A stretch of DNA of 64,000 nt, from positions 1 to 64,000 of the forward strand of contig DASVQC010000066.1 in NCBI GenBank assembly GCA_036389335.1, read 5' to 3'. The notes beneath the pieces were generated by a model. The model was not told where the DNA came from. It saw only the letters and a program-made list of their open reading frames with translations, and did no database searches. Made by a program: the position numbers and the translations under genes. Position 1 is the first letter of the stretch. Every line of letters begins with the position of its first letter. Shown here in pieces: positions 9,842 to 22,278 of this stretch. The stretch comes from JAIVGV01 sp036389335 (GTDB lineage: Bacteria > Acidobacteriota > Blastocatellia > Pyrinomonadales > Pyrinomonadaceae).

Positions 9842-12535
9842 ATGACCACTTGCCCCTCCTGCTCGCAGGCCGTCGCCGCCGCCGCGAGCTTCTGCCCCAC
9901 GTGCGGCGCGAGCCTGTCGCAAGACTCCGTCGTCGCGACACAGCTTCTCCCCGCGCACAGGCCCGCGCCCCGCGCAGCGCGCGCGCCTTCGTCTTTCGAC
10001 ACGCTCGACCGCGGCCGCTTCGTCGCCGGGACGATGCTCGCGGATCGCTACCGCATCATCGCGCTCCTCGGTCGCGGCGGGATGGGCGAGGTCTACAAGG
10101 CCGAGGACTTGAAGCTCGAACAGACCGTCGCGCTGAAGTTTCTGCCCGAATCGCTGTCGTCGGACGGCGCGGCGCTGGCGCGGCTCTACCGCGAGGTGCG
10201 GGTCGCGCGCCAGATTTCGCACCGCAACGTCTGCCGCGTCTACGACATCGGCGAGGCCGCGGGGCAGCACTTCCTCTCGATGGAGTTCGTGCCCGGCGAG
10301 GAGCTGGCCTCGCTCCTCAGGCGCATCGGGCGTCTGCCGCACGACAAGGCGGTCGAGGTGGCGCGGCAGTTGTGCGCCGGGCTCGCCGCCGCGCACGACA
10401 ACGGCGTCCTGCACCGCGATCTCAAGCCCGCCAACGTGATGATCGACGACGCGGGCAACGTCCGCGTCACAGACTTCGGCCTCGCCGGGCTCGCCGAGGA
10501 GTTTCAGGGGCGCGACGTCGCTTCGGGCACGCCCGCCTACATGGCCCCCGAACAGCTCGCGGGCAGGGAAGTCACGATCAGGAGCGACCTCTACGCGCTC
10601 GGGCTCGTCATCTACGAAATCTTCACGGGCCGCCGCGCCTTCGAGGCGCGCAGCGTGGAAGAGCTGCTGCGGCTGCGCGAGACGACTTCGACGCCGACCT
10701 CTCCTTCGAGCATCGTCAAAGAGATCGACCCGTTAGTCGAGCGCGTCATCGAGCGGTGCCTTGAGACGGAGCCGGGGCGTCGCCCCGCGTCCGCGCTGCA
10801 AGTCGCCGCGGCCCTGCCCGGAGGCGACCCGATTGCCGCCGCGCTCGCCGCGGGCGAGACGCCCTCGCCGGAGATGGTCGCCGCCGCGCCGAAGGAGGGC
10901 GTGCTGCGCCCCGCCGTCGCCGTCGCGCTCCTCGGCACTTACGTCGCCGTGCTGGCGCTCTGCTGCTGGATGTCGAAGTACACGTCCGTCTATCGCATGT
11001 CGCCGCTCGACAAGCCGCCGGAGGCCCTGCGCGAGCGCGCGCGCGACGTGATCAAAAGGATGGGCTACACGGGGCAGCCCTTCGACGCCGCCGACGGCAT
11101 GATCATCAAGGACGACTACCTGCAATACGTCGCCGACCGTGACAGCTCGGCGTCGCGCTGGGAGAGGCTGCGCGGCGAAGCGCCGGGGGCCTACCGCTTC
11201 TGGTACCGGCAGAGCCCGCGCTACTTCGAGACCGTCGAAGACATCGCGATCGACAGGCCGGCGCTCGACGTCTCCGGCATGGCGAGCGTCTATCTGGACA
11301 TGGAAGGGCGGCTACACTGGTTCGTCGGCGTCCCGCCGCAGCGCGAGCCGGCGGAGCCCGCGCCGCCCGCGCCCGACTGGTCGCTGCTTTTCCGCGAGGC
11401 GGGGCTCGACATAGCCGACTTCCGGACGGTCGCCTCGACGTGGGTTCCGCTGCACGCCTACGACGCGCGCGCCGCGTGGGACGGCTCAGACCCCTCGCAG
11501 CCCGACTCGAAAATCCACGTCGAGGCGGCGGCCTTCCGCGGCAGGCTGACCTACTTCGAGACCATCTACCCGTGGGATCAGCCCGCGCGGCAGGAGCAGC
11601 CGCCGGAGAGCGGGCGCGACCGCGCGCTCATCATCGCCGTCATCGCGGTCTACCTCGTCGCGCTCGTCGGGAGCGCGCTGCTGGCGCGCAGGAACGTGCG
11701 GCTCGGGCGCGGCGACCGGCGCGGCGGGGCGCGCGTGGCTTTCTTCTACCTCGCGGTGCTGATGGCGGTCTGGCTCTTTAACGAGCACCACAACGGGTCG
11801 CCGGGGCGCGAGTTCCTGCTCTTCTTCTTAAACTTGTCGTCGGCGGTCTTCATGTCGGTCTTCCTGTGGCTCCTCTACGTCGCGCTTGAGCCTTTCGTCC
11901 GGCGGCGTTGGCCCGAGCGCATCATCTCGTGGAGCCGGCTGCTGACGGGGGCGTGGCGCGACCCGCTCGTCGGGCGCGACGTCCTGCTCGGCGCGGTCTT
12001 CGGGGGCGGCCTGATGGTCTGCGGCATGCTGACCGCCGCCGCGCCGCGTTGGCTCGGGCTGCCGCCCCGGCTCATGCTCAACCCCGGCGTCATCAGCCTC
12101 GGCGCGCGCTACTTCATCCCCCGCTTCGCGTCACAAATCACAGCCGGGTTGTTCCTCGGCTTCATCTCCCTGTTCATGCTCCTGCTGTTCGTCGTCGTCC
12201 TGCGCCGCGAGCGGCTGGCCTTCGTCGCCCTCTGGCTCCTGCTCACGCTCCTCTACGCGCTGGTCACGCGGTCGATTGCGCCGATGATCCCGGTGGCCGC
12301 ACTCGGCGCGCTGCTCGTCGTCTTCGTGCTCTACCGCTTCGGGCTGCTGGCGACCATCTCCGCGCTCTTCTTCACACACCTCTGGGTCTTCTTCCCCCTC
12401 ACGACCGAGCTGACCGCGTGGTACGCGACCGACTTCACCATCGCCCTCGCCGTCGCCCTCGCGCTCGCCCTCTACGGCTTCCACACCTCGCTCGCCGGTC
12501 AACCCCTCCTCAGGCGCGGGCTGTTGGAGGAATAG
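9842..12535 (+). CDS. Membrane Ser/Thr protein kinase with zinc-ribbon N-terminus
   Basis: An 897-residue Hanks-type kinase. Residues 4-25 form a zinc ribbon (CPSCSQ...FCPTCGASL). The kinase domain spans about 69-330 with Gly-loop LLGRGGMGEVYKAED, catalytic HRDLKPANVM, DFGLAGLAEE and APEQLAG, so it should be active. A membrane segment near 357 (AVALLGTYVAVLALCCW) is followed by an extracytoplasmic region of about 230 residues. At least seven further hydrophobic segments run from about 595 to the end, an unusual tail for this family; I do not recognise its fold. ATG 9842 lies only ten bases after a TACAAT at 9827-9832, so the message may be nearly leaderless. The TAG stop abuts a heptamer repeat. 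Confidence 0.88.
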   Translation: MTTCPSCSQAVAAAASFCPTCGASLSQDSVVATQLLPAHRPAPRAARAPSSFDTLDRGRFVAGTMLADRYRIIALLGRGGMGEVYKAEDLKLEQTVALKFLPESLSSDGAALARLYREVRVARQISHRNVCRVYDIGEAAGQHFLSMEFVPGEELASLLRRIGRLPHDKAVEVARQLCAGLAAAHDNGVLHRDLKPANVMIDDAGNVRVTDFGLAGLAEEFQGRDVASGTPAYMAPEQLAGREVTIRSDLYALGLVIYEIFTGRRAFEARSVEELLRLRETTSTPTSPSSIVKEIDPLVERVIERCLETEPGRRPASALQVAAALPGGDPIAAALAAGETPSPEMVAAAPKEGVLRPAVAVALLGTYVAVLALCCWMSKYTSVYRMSPLDKPPEALRERARDVIKRMGYTGQPFDAADGMIIKDDYLQYVADRDSSASRWERLRGEAPGAYRFWYRQSPRYFETVEDIAIDRPALDVSGMASVYLDMEGRLHWFVGVPPQREPAEPAPPAPDWSLLFREAGLDIADFRTVASTWVPLHAYDARAAWDGSDPSQPDSKIHVEAAAFRGRLTYFETIYPWDQPARQEQPPESGRDRALIIAVIAVYLVALVGSALLARRNVRLGRGDRRGGARVAFFYLAVLMAVWLFNEHHNGSPGREFLLFFLNLSSAVFMSVFLWLLYVALEPFVRRRWPERIISWSRLLTGAWRDPLVGRDVLLGAVFGGGLMVCGMLTAAAPRWLGLPPRLMLNPGVISLGARYFIPRFASQITAGLFLGFISLFMLLLFVVVLRRERLAFVALWLLLTLLYALVTRSIAPMIPVAALGALLVVFVLYRFGLLATISALFFTHLWVFFPLTTELTAWYATDFTIALAVALALALYGFHTSLAGQPLLRRGLLEE

Positions 12536-12680
12536 CTGTTAGCTGTTAGCTAAAACAGAAGGCGGGAGACGCTCACGTCGAGTCGTCTCCCGCCTTTAGT
12601 TTTCTACTCAATGCAATCGCCCGGTTTTCTACTCGGTGTAGTCGGCTTGCTAACAGCTAATCGCTATTAGCTAACAGCCA
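12533..12680. repeat. Paired AGCTGTT heptamer arrays
   Basis: AGCTGTT AGCTGTT AGCTAAA directly follows and partly supplies the TAG stop of the kinase gene. About 100 bp on, the complementary array GCTAACA GCTAATC GCTATTA GCTAACA GCCAACC is found. The arms enclose a terminator hairpin. The same heptamer occurs at 46.8 kb. Confidence 0.8.
12559..12597. terminator. Bidirectional terminator
   Basis: Twelve-base perfect arms (AAGGCGGGAGAC / GTCTCCCGCCTT) with a 14-base loop, followed by T-rich sequence on the plus strand and with A-rich sequence before it. It sits between the convergent kinase gene and the minus-strand gene ending at 12692. Confidence 0.75.
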
Positions 12681-12691
12681 ACCGCTATCTT

Positions 12692-13108
12692 TCACCAGCG
12701 AGCGTCGTAGCGGGCCAGGGCGACGCGCCAGCCGTCTGAGTGGCGGTCGCAGAGGACGGGGATCGAGCCGTCGAAGGTGAGCGGGGAATCGTGCGGGCGG
12801 CGCACGCGGTAGGTGTGCCCGGAGGGCGAGGCGACCGTGAGCACGACGCAGTCGGGCGTCAGGGCCGAGACCGACGCCGCGCGCCAGTCCTTGCGGCAGC
12901 GCAGGACTAAGCGCGAGCCGGGCAGCAGCCCCGCGAGCGTGACGACGTTCACGACGCCCGCGGCCTCGCCCTCGCCCGCCCCGTCGCCCGCCGCCCCCGT
13001 GAGCCGCGCGGTCGGGAGGCTCGTCCGCGGAGACGGATCGAGGCCGCCGGGTTCGAGAAGCGTGACGGCTTCGGTCGAGTCCGGCGGCCTCTCTGAATTA
13101 ACGCGCAC
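12692..13108 (-). CDS. Hypothetical protein downstream of the M50B-like peptidase
   Basis: A 138-residue protein starting at GTG 13108, ten bases after the stop of the upstream peptidase gene, so the two are probably co-transcribed. No signal peptide or membrane segment is visible. The first 60 residues are Ala/Gly/Pro-rich. The second half looks globular and beta-rich (GSRLVLRCRKDWRAASVSALTPD, then GHTYRVRRPHDSPLTFDGSIPV, ending ALARYDARW). I do not recognise a family. The main support for coding is the protein-like composition of this half and the tight spacing. Confidence 0.55.
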   Translation of the reverse strand: MRVNSERPPDSTEAVTLLEPGGLDPSPRTSLPTARLTGAAGDGAGEGEAAGVVNVVTLAGLLPGSRLVLRCRKDWRAASVSALTPDCVVLTVASPSGHTYRVRRPHDSPLTFDGSIPVLCDRHSDGWRVALARYDARW

Positions 13109-13118
13109 GTGCTGGCCC

Positions 13119-13916
13119 TTAGACTTCGAGCGGGTCTTCGAACGGCAGATCGGGCTGCGAGGGCTTCGAGCGCGCGACGGCGTAGGCGCGCAGCGCGAGC
13201 GAGACGATCAGGAAGCCGACGGCGGCCCACAGGAGCGCCCAGAAGATCGAGGAGGCGAACGGATACCAGTGGAAGAGCCCGGCCATGTTCGCCGCGTCGG
13301 TCGTCGCGTCGGTCGCGACCGAGAGGTAGAGCAGGGTCTTCAGGTCGAAGACGGCGTTCAGGACGCACTGCACGGCGAGGAAGCCGACGAGGAAGTTCGC
13401 CGCGCGCAGGGGCAGATACCGCGCCGCCGCGAGCAGCGCGAGCGATATCCCGCCGCCCGCCAGCACCGTGAACGGGCTCAGGGAGAACGCGGTGAGCGGC
13501 ACGACGAAGCCGAAGACGAGCGTGAGCCCCGCGACGAGGAGCGCCGAGCCCGCGAGCACGACGCGCGCCTTGACGCGGTGGCGCACGAGCCAGAGCAGCA
13601 GCGCGCCGAAGCTGATCGCGCCGAGGTAGCCCGCGCTCGAAATGAACAACTGCGAGAAGAAGCCGCCCGGCGCGGACGAGGTCTCCGTCAGCCCGCTCGC
13701 GTCAATCGCCACGCTCAGGGAGCGGACGGAGTTGCCCGTCAGCACGGCGGCGAGCGCGTGCCCGCCCTCGTGGATGAAGGTGACGAAGAGCTTGAACGGG
13801 TAGGTCAGCACGCTCGCGAAGGGCACGAACCACAGCGCGACGGAGAGCGCGGCGGCGACTAAGAGCGCGGTCGCCTGCGGGCGCGCGTCTCTGGCGATCT
13901 GAATTTTCATCTTCAT
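13119..13916 (-). CDS. M50B-like membrane metallopeptidase
   Basis: A 265-residue integral membrane protein with about seven hydrophobic segments. The first (ATALLVAALSVALWFVPF) is followed by FVTFIHEGGHALAAVLTGN, whose HEGGH is the zinc motif of the M50B-like family related to site-2 proteases. These enzymes cut membrane proteins or may act in membrane-protein quality control; the substrate is unknown. ATG 13916 is preceded by GGAG at good spacing, while an upstream in-frame ATG at 14189 would run through a heptamer repeat and is rejected. The C-terminal tail is short and acidic (LPFEDPLEV). Followed by the hypothetical gene ending at 12692. Confidence 0.8.
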   Translation of the reverse strand: MKMKIQIARDARPQATALLVAAALSVALWFVPFASVLTYPFKLFVTFIHEGGHALAAVLTGNSVRSLSVAIDASGLTETSSAPGGFFSQLFISSAGYLGAISFGALLLWLVRHRVKARVVLAGSALLVAGLTLVFGFVVPLTAFSLSPFTVLAGGGISLALLAAARYLPLRAANFLVGFLAVQCVLNAVFDLKTLLYLSVATDATTDAANMAGLFHWYPFASSIFWALLWAAVGFLIVSLALRAYAVARSKPSQPDLPFEDPLEV

Positions 13917-14047
13917 AACACTCCGCTCACTCGGAAGGCTTACCTCACGCGGTGCGCACATTCTACGCCGCGCGGCGCGAAAGTGGAACAGCGCGGGACA
14001 ATGCCATAAACGCCGCCGCCCCCGCCGATGTTCCGCAATCGGGAAAG

Positions 14048-14174
14048 ACTGTCCGCTGTCCGTGGACAGTTGTCCGTTGCCCGCTGCCAACTCCCGCTTC
14101 CCGGCACTCACGCCGTCCGCCGGGGCGACTGACAACTGTCCACGGACAACGGACAACTGACCACGGACAGCGGC
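14048..14174. repeat. Inverted heptamer repeat downstream of moaC
   Basis: CTGTCCG CTGTCCG TGGACAG TTGTCCG TTGCCCG, then a centre, then CTGACAA CTGTCCA CGGACAA CGGACAA CTGACCA CGGACAG. The seven-base phase is kept although units differ. Variant of the repeat at 9.7 kb. It ends five bases before the moaC stop codon at 14179 and lies upstream of the M50B-like gene, so it sits in the intergenic part of a possible moaC-peptidase transcript. Confidence 0.8.
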
Positions 14175-14178
14175 ACTC

Positions 14179-14712
14179 TCATCCCTCACCCCTTTTGTAG
14201 TCGCCCGACTTGCCGCCGGTCTTCACTTCGAGGCGCACGTCCGTGATCGTCATCGCCTTGTCCACCGCCTTGCACATGTCGTAGACGGTGAGCGCGGCGA
14301 CCGCGACGGCTGTCAGCGCCTCCATCTCGACGCCGGTCTGCGCGCGCGTCGAGACCTCGGCTTCGAGCGCGACGCCGGAGTCTTCCAGCGTCGCGCGCAC
14401 GTCGATGTGCGTGAGCGCGAGCGGGTGGCAGAGCGGGATCAAGTCAGCCGTGCGCTTGGCGGCCATGACGCCCGCGAGCCGCGCCGTCTCCAGCGGATCG
14501 CCCTTCGGCGTGCGCCGCGCGCGCACGGCCTCGACCGTCTCGCGCGACATCAGCACGCGCCCGCGCGCGACGGCGCGGCGCACGGTCTCGCCCTTCGCGC
14601 TCGTGTCCACCATCGCCACGCGCCCCGCCGCGTCAACGTGCGACAGACGCTTCGCCGTCGCGTCCGATCTTTTTTCCGGCGCGGCGTCGCGCGGACTCCT
14701 TCTCTTCGTCAT
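14179..14712 (-). CDS. moaC: Cyclic pyranopterin monophosphate synthase MoaC
   Basis: MoaC forms cyclic pyranopterin monophosphate from the MoaA product, the first committed step of molybdenum cofactor synthesis. The 177-residue protein shows LSHVDAAGRVAMVDTSAKGETVRRAVARG, LIPLCHPLALTHIDV (active-site Cys/His region), AQTGVEMEALTAVAVAALTVYDMCKAVDKAM with the catalytic Lys, and TGGKSGDYKRGEG at the end. ATG 14712 gives a normal family length; an in-frame ATG at 14832 would add an atypical 40-residue basic stretch. moeA lies 1.1 kb away on the same strand, separated by the plus-strand fasciclin gene. The 325 bp between moaC and fasciclin hold only the presumed divergent promoters. Confidence 0.95.
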   Translation of the reverse strand: MTKRRSPRDAAPEKRSDATAKRLSHVDAAGRVAMVDTSAKGETVRRAVARGRVLMSRETVEAVRARRTPKGDPLETARLAGVMAAKRTADLIPLCHPLALTHIDVRATLEDSGVALEAEVSTRAQTGVEMEALTAVAVAALTVYDMCKAVDKAMTITDVRLEVKTGGKSGDYKRGEG

Positions 14713-15037
14713 CACGTTTAAGCGCGCGCGCCGCGGGGGCTCGGCCCGCGCCGCGCCGGGTTCATGCTGCGGCCCGCCCGCCCGGGCGCGTCGCGCGCAC
14801 AAACTAAACATCAAAAAACGAAACTTTAGCAAGGGCGGGCGTGGCGCGCGGGCGCGCGGAGGTAAAACCGTTCGGGCGCGCGCCCGCGTAGATGAGTCGG
14901 ACGCACATTGATTCAGCCATGCTCGCGCCCGGCGGCGTTCACGCGCGTGAACGCGTCAAGACAGGGCGGGGGTGTCGGGAGAGTTGTGTCCGCAACAAAA
15001 CAGGCTCTTGCCAGATTCAAACTCAGGAGAAGGATAG

Positions 15038-15622
15038 ATGATGAAGAAAATTTTCGCGGTCGTGTTCGCCGCGCTGGTGTCGTTCGCCGTCGTCGGCTCG
15101 AACACCTCGGCGCAGATGATGAACGAAGGGATGAAGGGTAACAACCCGATGGTCGGCGGCGCGGCGATGTACCGCTCGAAGACCATCGTCGAGAACGCGC
15201 TCAACTCGCCCATCCACACCACGCTCGTCGCCGCCGTCAGGGCCGCCGGGCTCGTGGACACGCTCTCGGGCAAGGGCCCCTTCACGGTCTTCGCGCCGAC
15301 CAACGACGCCTTCGCCAAGCTCCCCGCGGGCACGGTCGATACGCTCGTGATGCCGGAGAACAAGGCGGCGCTCACCAGAATTCTGACCTACCACGTCGTC
15401 GCCGGCAGGTACGACTCGAAGAAGATCGCGCAGCTCATCAAGAAGGGCCACGGCACGGCGACCTTCACCACCGTCAGCGGCGACAAGCTGATGGCGCGCA
15501 TGAGCGGCAACAGCGTGATCCTCGTCGACGAGAAGGGCGGCACGTCCACCGTCACGACCGCCGACGTTTACCAGAGCAACGGCGTCATCCACGTCGTCGA
15601 CGCCGTCGTCATGCCCAACTAG
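15038..15622 (+). CDS. Secreted fasciclin-domain protein
   Basis: A 194-residue exported protein with a signal peptide (MMKKIFAVVFAALVSFAVVGS, cleavage near NTSAQ) and one fasciclin (FAS1) domain at about 47-193. The domain shows the family blocks KGPFTVFAPTNDAFAKLP, LTRILTYHVVAGRY and SNGVIHVVDAVVMPN. FAS1 domains act in adhesion and extracellular matrix contacts; bacterial partners are mostly unknown. A Met/Gly-rich stretch (MMNEGMKGNNPM) follows the signal peptide. The start is supported by AGGAGAAGG just upstream. It stands alone on the plus strand and is closed by a hairpin terminator. Confidence 0.92.
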   Translation: MMKKIFAVVFAALVSFAVVGSNTSAQMMNEGMKGNNPMVGGAAMYRSKTIVENALNSPIHTTLVAAVRAAGLVDTLSGKGPFTVFAPTNDAFAKLPAGTVDTLVMPENKAALTRILTYHVVAGRYDSKKIAQLIKKGHGTATFTTVSGDKLMARMSGNSVILVDEKGGTSTVTTADVYQSNGVIHVVDAVVMPN

Positions 15623-15664
15623 CTCAATCGCGCGCGGCTAACGCTCAAACGCCGACCGCCGAAG

Positions 15665-15707
15665 CGCGAGGGCGCGCCCCACTTCAGACGTGAGGCGCGC
15701 CCTTCGC
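15665..15707 (+). terminator. Terminator of fasciclin gene
   Basis: Thirteen-base GC-rich arms (GCGAGGGCGCGCC / GGCGCGCCCTTCGC, one bulge) with a 16-base loop, 43 bases after the fasciclin stop. The T-run is weak. It also lies between convergent genes and may serve moeA from the other side. Confidence 0.6.
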
Positions 15708-15839
15708 GCATCTAACAGGGCTCGACGCGCGGAGTTGTTTGTAAGAGGAGGACTCGCCCCGCCCGCCGTGCGTTAAAGGTGTGGGCTGTGCGTTAGCGTG
15801 CGGCGCGGCCCCTACAGTTATTCCGTTTGTTAGTGGCTT

Positions 15840-17078
15840 TCACTCAGGCAGGCGCAGGACGCTGACGACGTCGCCCGCGGCGACCGCGCGCGTGCCTTCG
15901 GGGATGAGGATGAGCGCGCCCGCGCGCGCGAAGGCGACGAAGTCGGAAGAGCCGCCCCACTTCAAAGGCTCCGCCAGAATTCTTCCACTCTCGTCCGAGC
16001 GGAGCGTCGCCGGGAGGTAGCTCGCGCGCTCCGACGAGCCGCGCGCCTCGCGCGCGAGCACGGCGCGGTGTTCGGCGAGTCGCGTCTGATGGCAGCCCTG
16101 CATCGCGAGGAGCGCGGGGCGCGCGAAGAGGTTGAAGGTGACGCTGACGGAGACGGGGTTGCCGGGCAGGCCGAAGACGAGCGTGCGCCGCGCGTTCGCG
16201 AGTCGCGCGAAGACCGTCGGCTTGCCGGGCCGAAGGCTCACGCGGTCGAAGAGGATTTCCGCGCCGAGCGCGCGCAGCGCCGACTTCGTGAAGTCGTAGA
16301 CGCCCATCGAGACGCCGCCCGAAAGCACGAGCGCGTCGGAGCGTTCGGCGGCCTCGGCGATGAGGCGTCGCAGCAGCCCTTCGTCGTCGACGGCGAAAGG
16401 CAGCGGCTCGACGCGCGCGCCCGCGGCCTCGGCGTAACCGAGCAGCGAGTAGGTGTTCGAGTCGCGCAGTTGCGCGTCGCCGGGCGCGTCTTCGACGCGC
16501 ACCAGCTCCGAGCCCGTCGCGATCACGGCGACGCGCGGGAGCGCGCCCACCTTCGGTCGCGCGTAGCCGAAGCTCGCCAACGCCGCCAGCATCGCCGGGC
16601 TGACGCGCTCGCCCGCGCGCAACACCGTCTCGCCCTTCCTGATCTCGGTCGCCCGGCGCGTGACGAACTGGCCGGGCGCGGTCGCCCTGTCGATCTCGAC
16701 CATCGCGCCGTCTTGCGTCTCGCGCGTGACCTCGACCTGCTGCACGCTGTCGGCCCCCGCCGGCAGCGGCGCGCCGGTCATGATCCTGACGGCCTCGCCC
16801 GCCTTCAACTCCCCGCGCCAGCCGCGGCCCGCCGCCGCCTCGCCGACGATCCGCAGCGTCGCGCGCGCGCCGCCCGTGTCTTCGGCGCGCACGGCGTAGC
16901 CGTCCATCAACGCGCGGTCGAAGGGCGGCAAGTCGGTGTCGGCGATCACGTCTTCGGCGAGGATGCGCCCGCGCGCCTCTTTGAGCGAGACCCGTTCGGC
17001 GGGCAGGCGCGGCGTCTCCCTCTCGACGACGCGGATCGCTTCGGGGACGGGGAGCAGTGGGTTCTCTGTCGCGCTCAA
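15840..17078 (-). CDS. moeA: Molybdopterin molybdotransferase MoeA
   Basis: MoeA inserts molybdate into adenylated molybdopterin to give active molybdenum cofactor. The 412-residue protein has the N-terminal blocks ILAEDVIADTDLPPFDRALMDGYAVRAEDT and RIMTGAPLPAGADSVQQVE. The MoCF-binding domain shows PRVAVIATGSELV, LRDSNTYSLLGYAEAAGA and DALVLSGGVSMGVYDFTK. The end matches domain IV. Length is standard. It follows chrA by 21 bp on the same strand, so the two are probably co-transcribed. With moaC nearby, molybdoenzymes are expected elsewhere in the genome. Confidence 0.96.
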   Translation of the reverse strand: MSATENPLLPVPEAIRVVERETPRLPAERVSLKEARGRILAEDVIADTDLPPFDRALMDGYAVRAEDTGGARATLRIVGEAAAGRGWRGELKAGEAVRIMTGAPLPAGADSVQQVEVTRETQDGAMVEIDRATAPGQFVTRRATEIRKGETVLRAGERVSPAMLAALASFGYARPKVGALPRVAVIATGSELVRVEDAPGDAQLRDSNTYSLLGYAEAAGARVEPLPFAVDDEGLLRRLIAEAAERSDALVLSGGVSMGVYDFTKSALRALGAEILFDRVSLRPGKPTVFARLANARRTLVFGLPGNPVSVSVTFNLFARPALLAMQGCHQTRLAEHRAVLAREARGSSERASYLPATLRSDESGRILAEPLKWGGSSDFVAFARAGALILIPEGTRAVAAGDVVSVLRLPE

Positions 17079-17099
17079 GGCTTGGCCCTCCTCGTCAAT

Positions 17100-18566
17100 T
17101 CATCGTCTCAGGATCATGCCGATCAGGAAACGGGAGAGCCCCGCGCCCAGAATGATCCAGAAGGCGTTGGGGCGGAAGCGCACGAGGACGTAGAGCGCCG
17201 TCGCCGAGATGAGCAGGCCGACCCACGTGTGAATGCCCGCGCGCCCGATGCTCAGCGCCGCGGCGACGAGCAGGCCGACGACCGCCGGGGTGACGCCGCG
17301 CAGGAACGACTGCACGATCTCGTTGCCGCGGAACCGTCGCAGGCTGGAGCCGGCGGCGATCGTCATCAGGAAGGAGGGCAGGAAGATGCTGACGGTCGCG
17401 ACGAGCGCGCCGAGCGTGCCCGCCACGCGGTAGCCGATGAAGGTGGCCGTGATCAGGACGGGGCCGGGCGTCACCTGCCCGAGCGCCGTCGCGTCGGCGA
17501 ACTCCTGATGGTTGAGCCAGTGGCGCGAGTTGACCACCTCGGACTCGATCAAGGGGATCATGACGAACCCGCCGCCGAAAGTGATCGCGCCCATGCGCAG
17601 GAAGACGGCGGAGATGGCGAACAGCAGCGCGAGCTTGGCGAGCAAAGGCATCGCCACGCCCAGCGCGCCGACGGATCGGAGCGTGGTCTTCGGCGGCGGC
17701 GCGGGGTCGTCGGCGACGGCGACGGCGACGGCGGCCAACTCCCTTCCTTCTTGCGTCGCGTCGCCCGGCGCGCGCGCCACGTCGCCTGCCGCGGACGCCT
17801 GTTTGAAAAAGGCGCGGCGGGCGCGGCGACGCAAGAGTATGCGGTACCTGATGCGCGTGCGCCTGCGGGGCGAGACGCCGCGCGCGCGCCGCCACTTCTG
17901 AATCTGCTTCTCGGCGAACGAGTCGATGAAGATGCCGACGACGCCGGCGGCGAGCACGACCTCGATGACGGTCGCGCCGAAGAAGGCCACGGCGGCGCAG
18001 GCCGCGACGGCGACCACCCACTGCCAGCGCTTGACCAGAGTGTTTCTGCCGACGCGCCACGCCGTGACGAGGATGAGCGCGACGACCGCCGCGTTGAGCC
18101 CGTGGAAGAGCCGATCCGTGTTCGGCAGATCGCGCAGGTGGCGGTAGAGGATCGCGAGCGCGATCATCATCAGCATGGAGGGCAGGATGAAGCCCGCCAG
18201 CGAGACGCACGCGCCGCGCCACCCGCGCAGCTTCAGGCCGACGTAAGTCGCGGTGTTGCCCGCGCTCGTGCCCGGCAGGCTCTGCGCGAGCGCGAAGCCC
18301 TCGACGAATTCGTAGTCCGTCAGCCAGCCGCGGCTGTTCACCGTGAGCGCCCTGATCTGCGCGATGACGGCGAGCCCGCCGCCGAACCCGACCGTGCCGA
18401 TCTTGAGGAAGGAGAGGAAGAGCCCGCCGAGCGTGGCGTGCTGCGAGATGCGCTCCAGCTCTCTGCGCCCGTAGCGCGCGCGGATGCGGAAGTGGCGCAC
18501 ACGCCTGCGAATCTTCTCGGCCCGTTTGTCACTGTTCCTGCGCACCGTTTGCGGGGAGTTTATCAC
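17100..18566 (-). CDS. chrA: Chromate transporter ChrA family (two-domain)
   Basis: A CHR-family membrane protein with two homologous halves joined by an Arg-rich cytosolic linker. Half one starts LGGLFLSFLKIGTVGFGGGLAVI and has LAQSLPGTSAGNTATYVG. Half two repeats the pattern with FLRMGAITFGGGFVMIPL and LGQVTPGPVLITATFIGY. The family exports chromate, or in some members may carry other oxyanions. The linker (about 80 residues, RRARGVSPRRRTRIRYRILLRRRARRAF onwards) is long. Start is uncertain: GTG 18566 is used here, GTG 18500 is possible, and longer frames run into the tRNA-derived repeat at 18666, which cannot be chrA coding. moeA follows by 21 bp. Confidence 0.85.
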   Translation of the reverse strand: MINSPQTVRRNSDKRAEKIRRRVRHFRIRARYGRRELERISQHATLGGLFLSFLKIGTVGFGGGLAVIAQIRALTVNSRGWLTDYEFVEGFALAQSLPGTSAGNTATYVGLKLRGWRGACVSLAGFILPSMLMMIALAILYRHLRDLPNTDRLFHGLNAAVVALILVTAWRVGRNTLVKRWQWVVAVAACAAVAFFGATVIEVVLAAGVVGIFIDSFAEKQIQKWRRARGVSPRRRTRIRYRILLRRRARRAFFKQASAAGDVARAPGDATQEGRELAAVAVAVADDPAPPPKTTLRSVGALGVAMPLLAKLALLFAISAVFLRMGAITFGGGFVMIPLIESEVVNSRHWLNHQEFADATALGQVTPGPVLITATFIGYRVAGTLGALVATVSIFLPSFLMTIAAGSSLRRFRGNEIVQSFLRGVTPAVVGLLVAAALSIGRAGIHTWVGLLISATALYVLVRFRPNAFWIILGAGLSRFLIGMILRR

Positions 18567-18665
18567 ACCGTCCGGGCGCGCCCTCCACGCCCGCGCCGCG
18601 CCCGCCGCCGGACGCCCCAAAAGTAAAACGCCCGCACCATCTCTGATGCAGGCGTTTACCTGATA

Positions 18666-22274
<3,609 letters not shown>

Positions 22275-22278
<4 letters not shown>

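Noticed and set aside
12813..13862. 349-codon plus-strand frame
   Set aside because: Antisense to the M50B-like peptidase, which has the HEGGH motif and membrane segments.
13917..14189. N-terminal extension of the M50B-like protein to ATG 14189
   Set aside because: Runs through the heptamer repeat and overlaps the end of moaC; ATG 13916 has a proper ribosome site.
16068..18626. 852-codon plus-strand frame, the longest shadow in the region
   Set aside because: Antisense to moeA and chrA; no domain features, extreme Arg/Asp/Gly composition.
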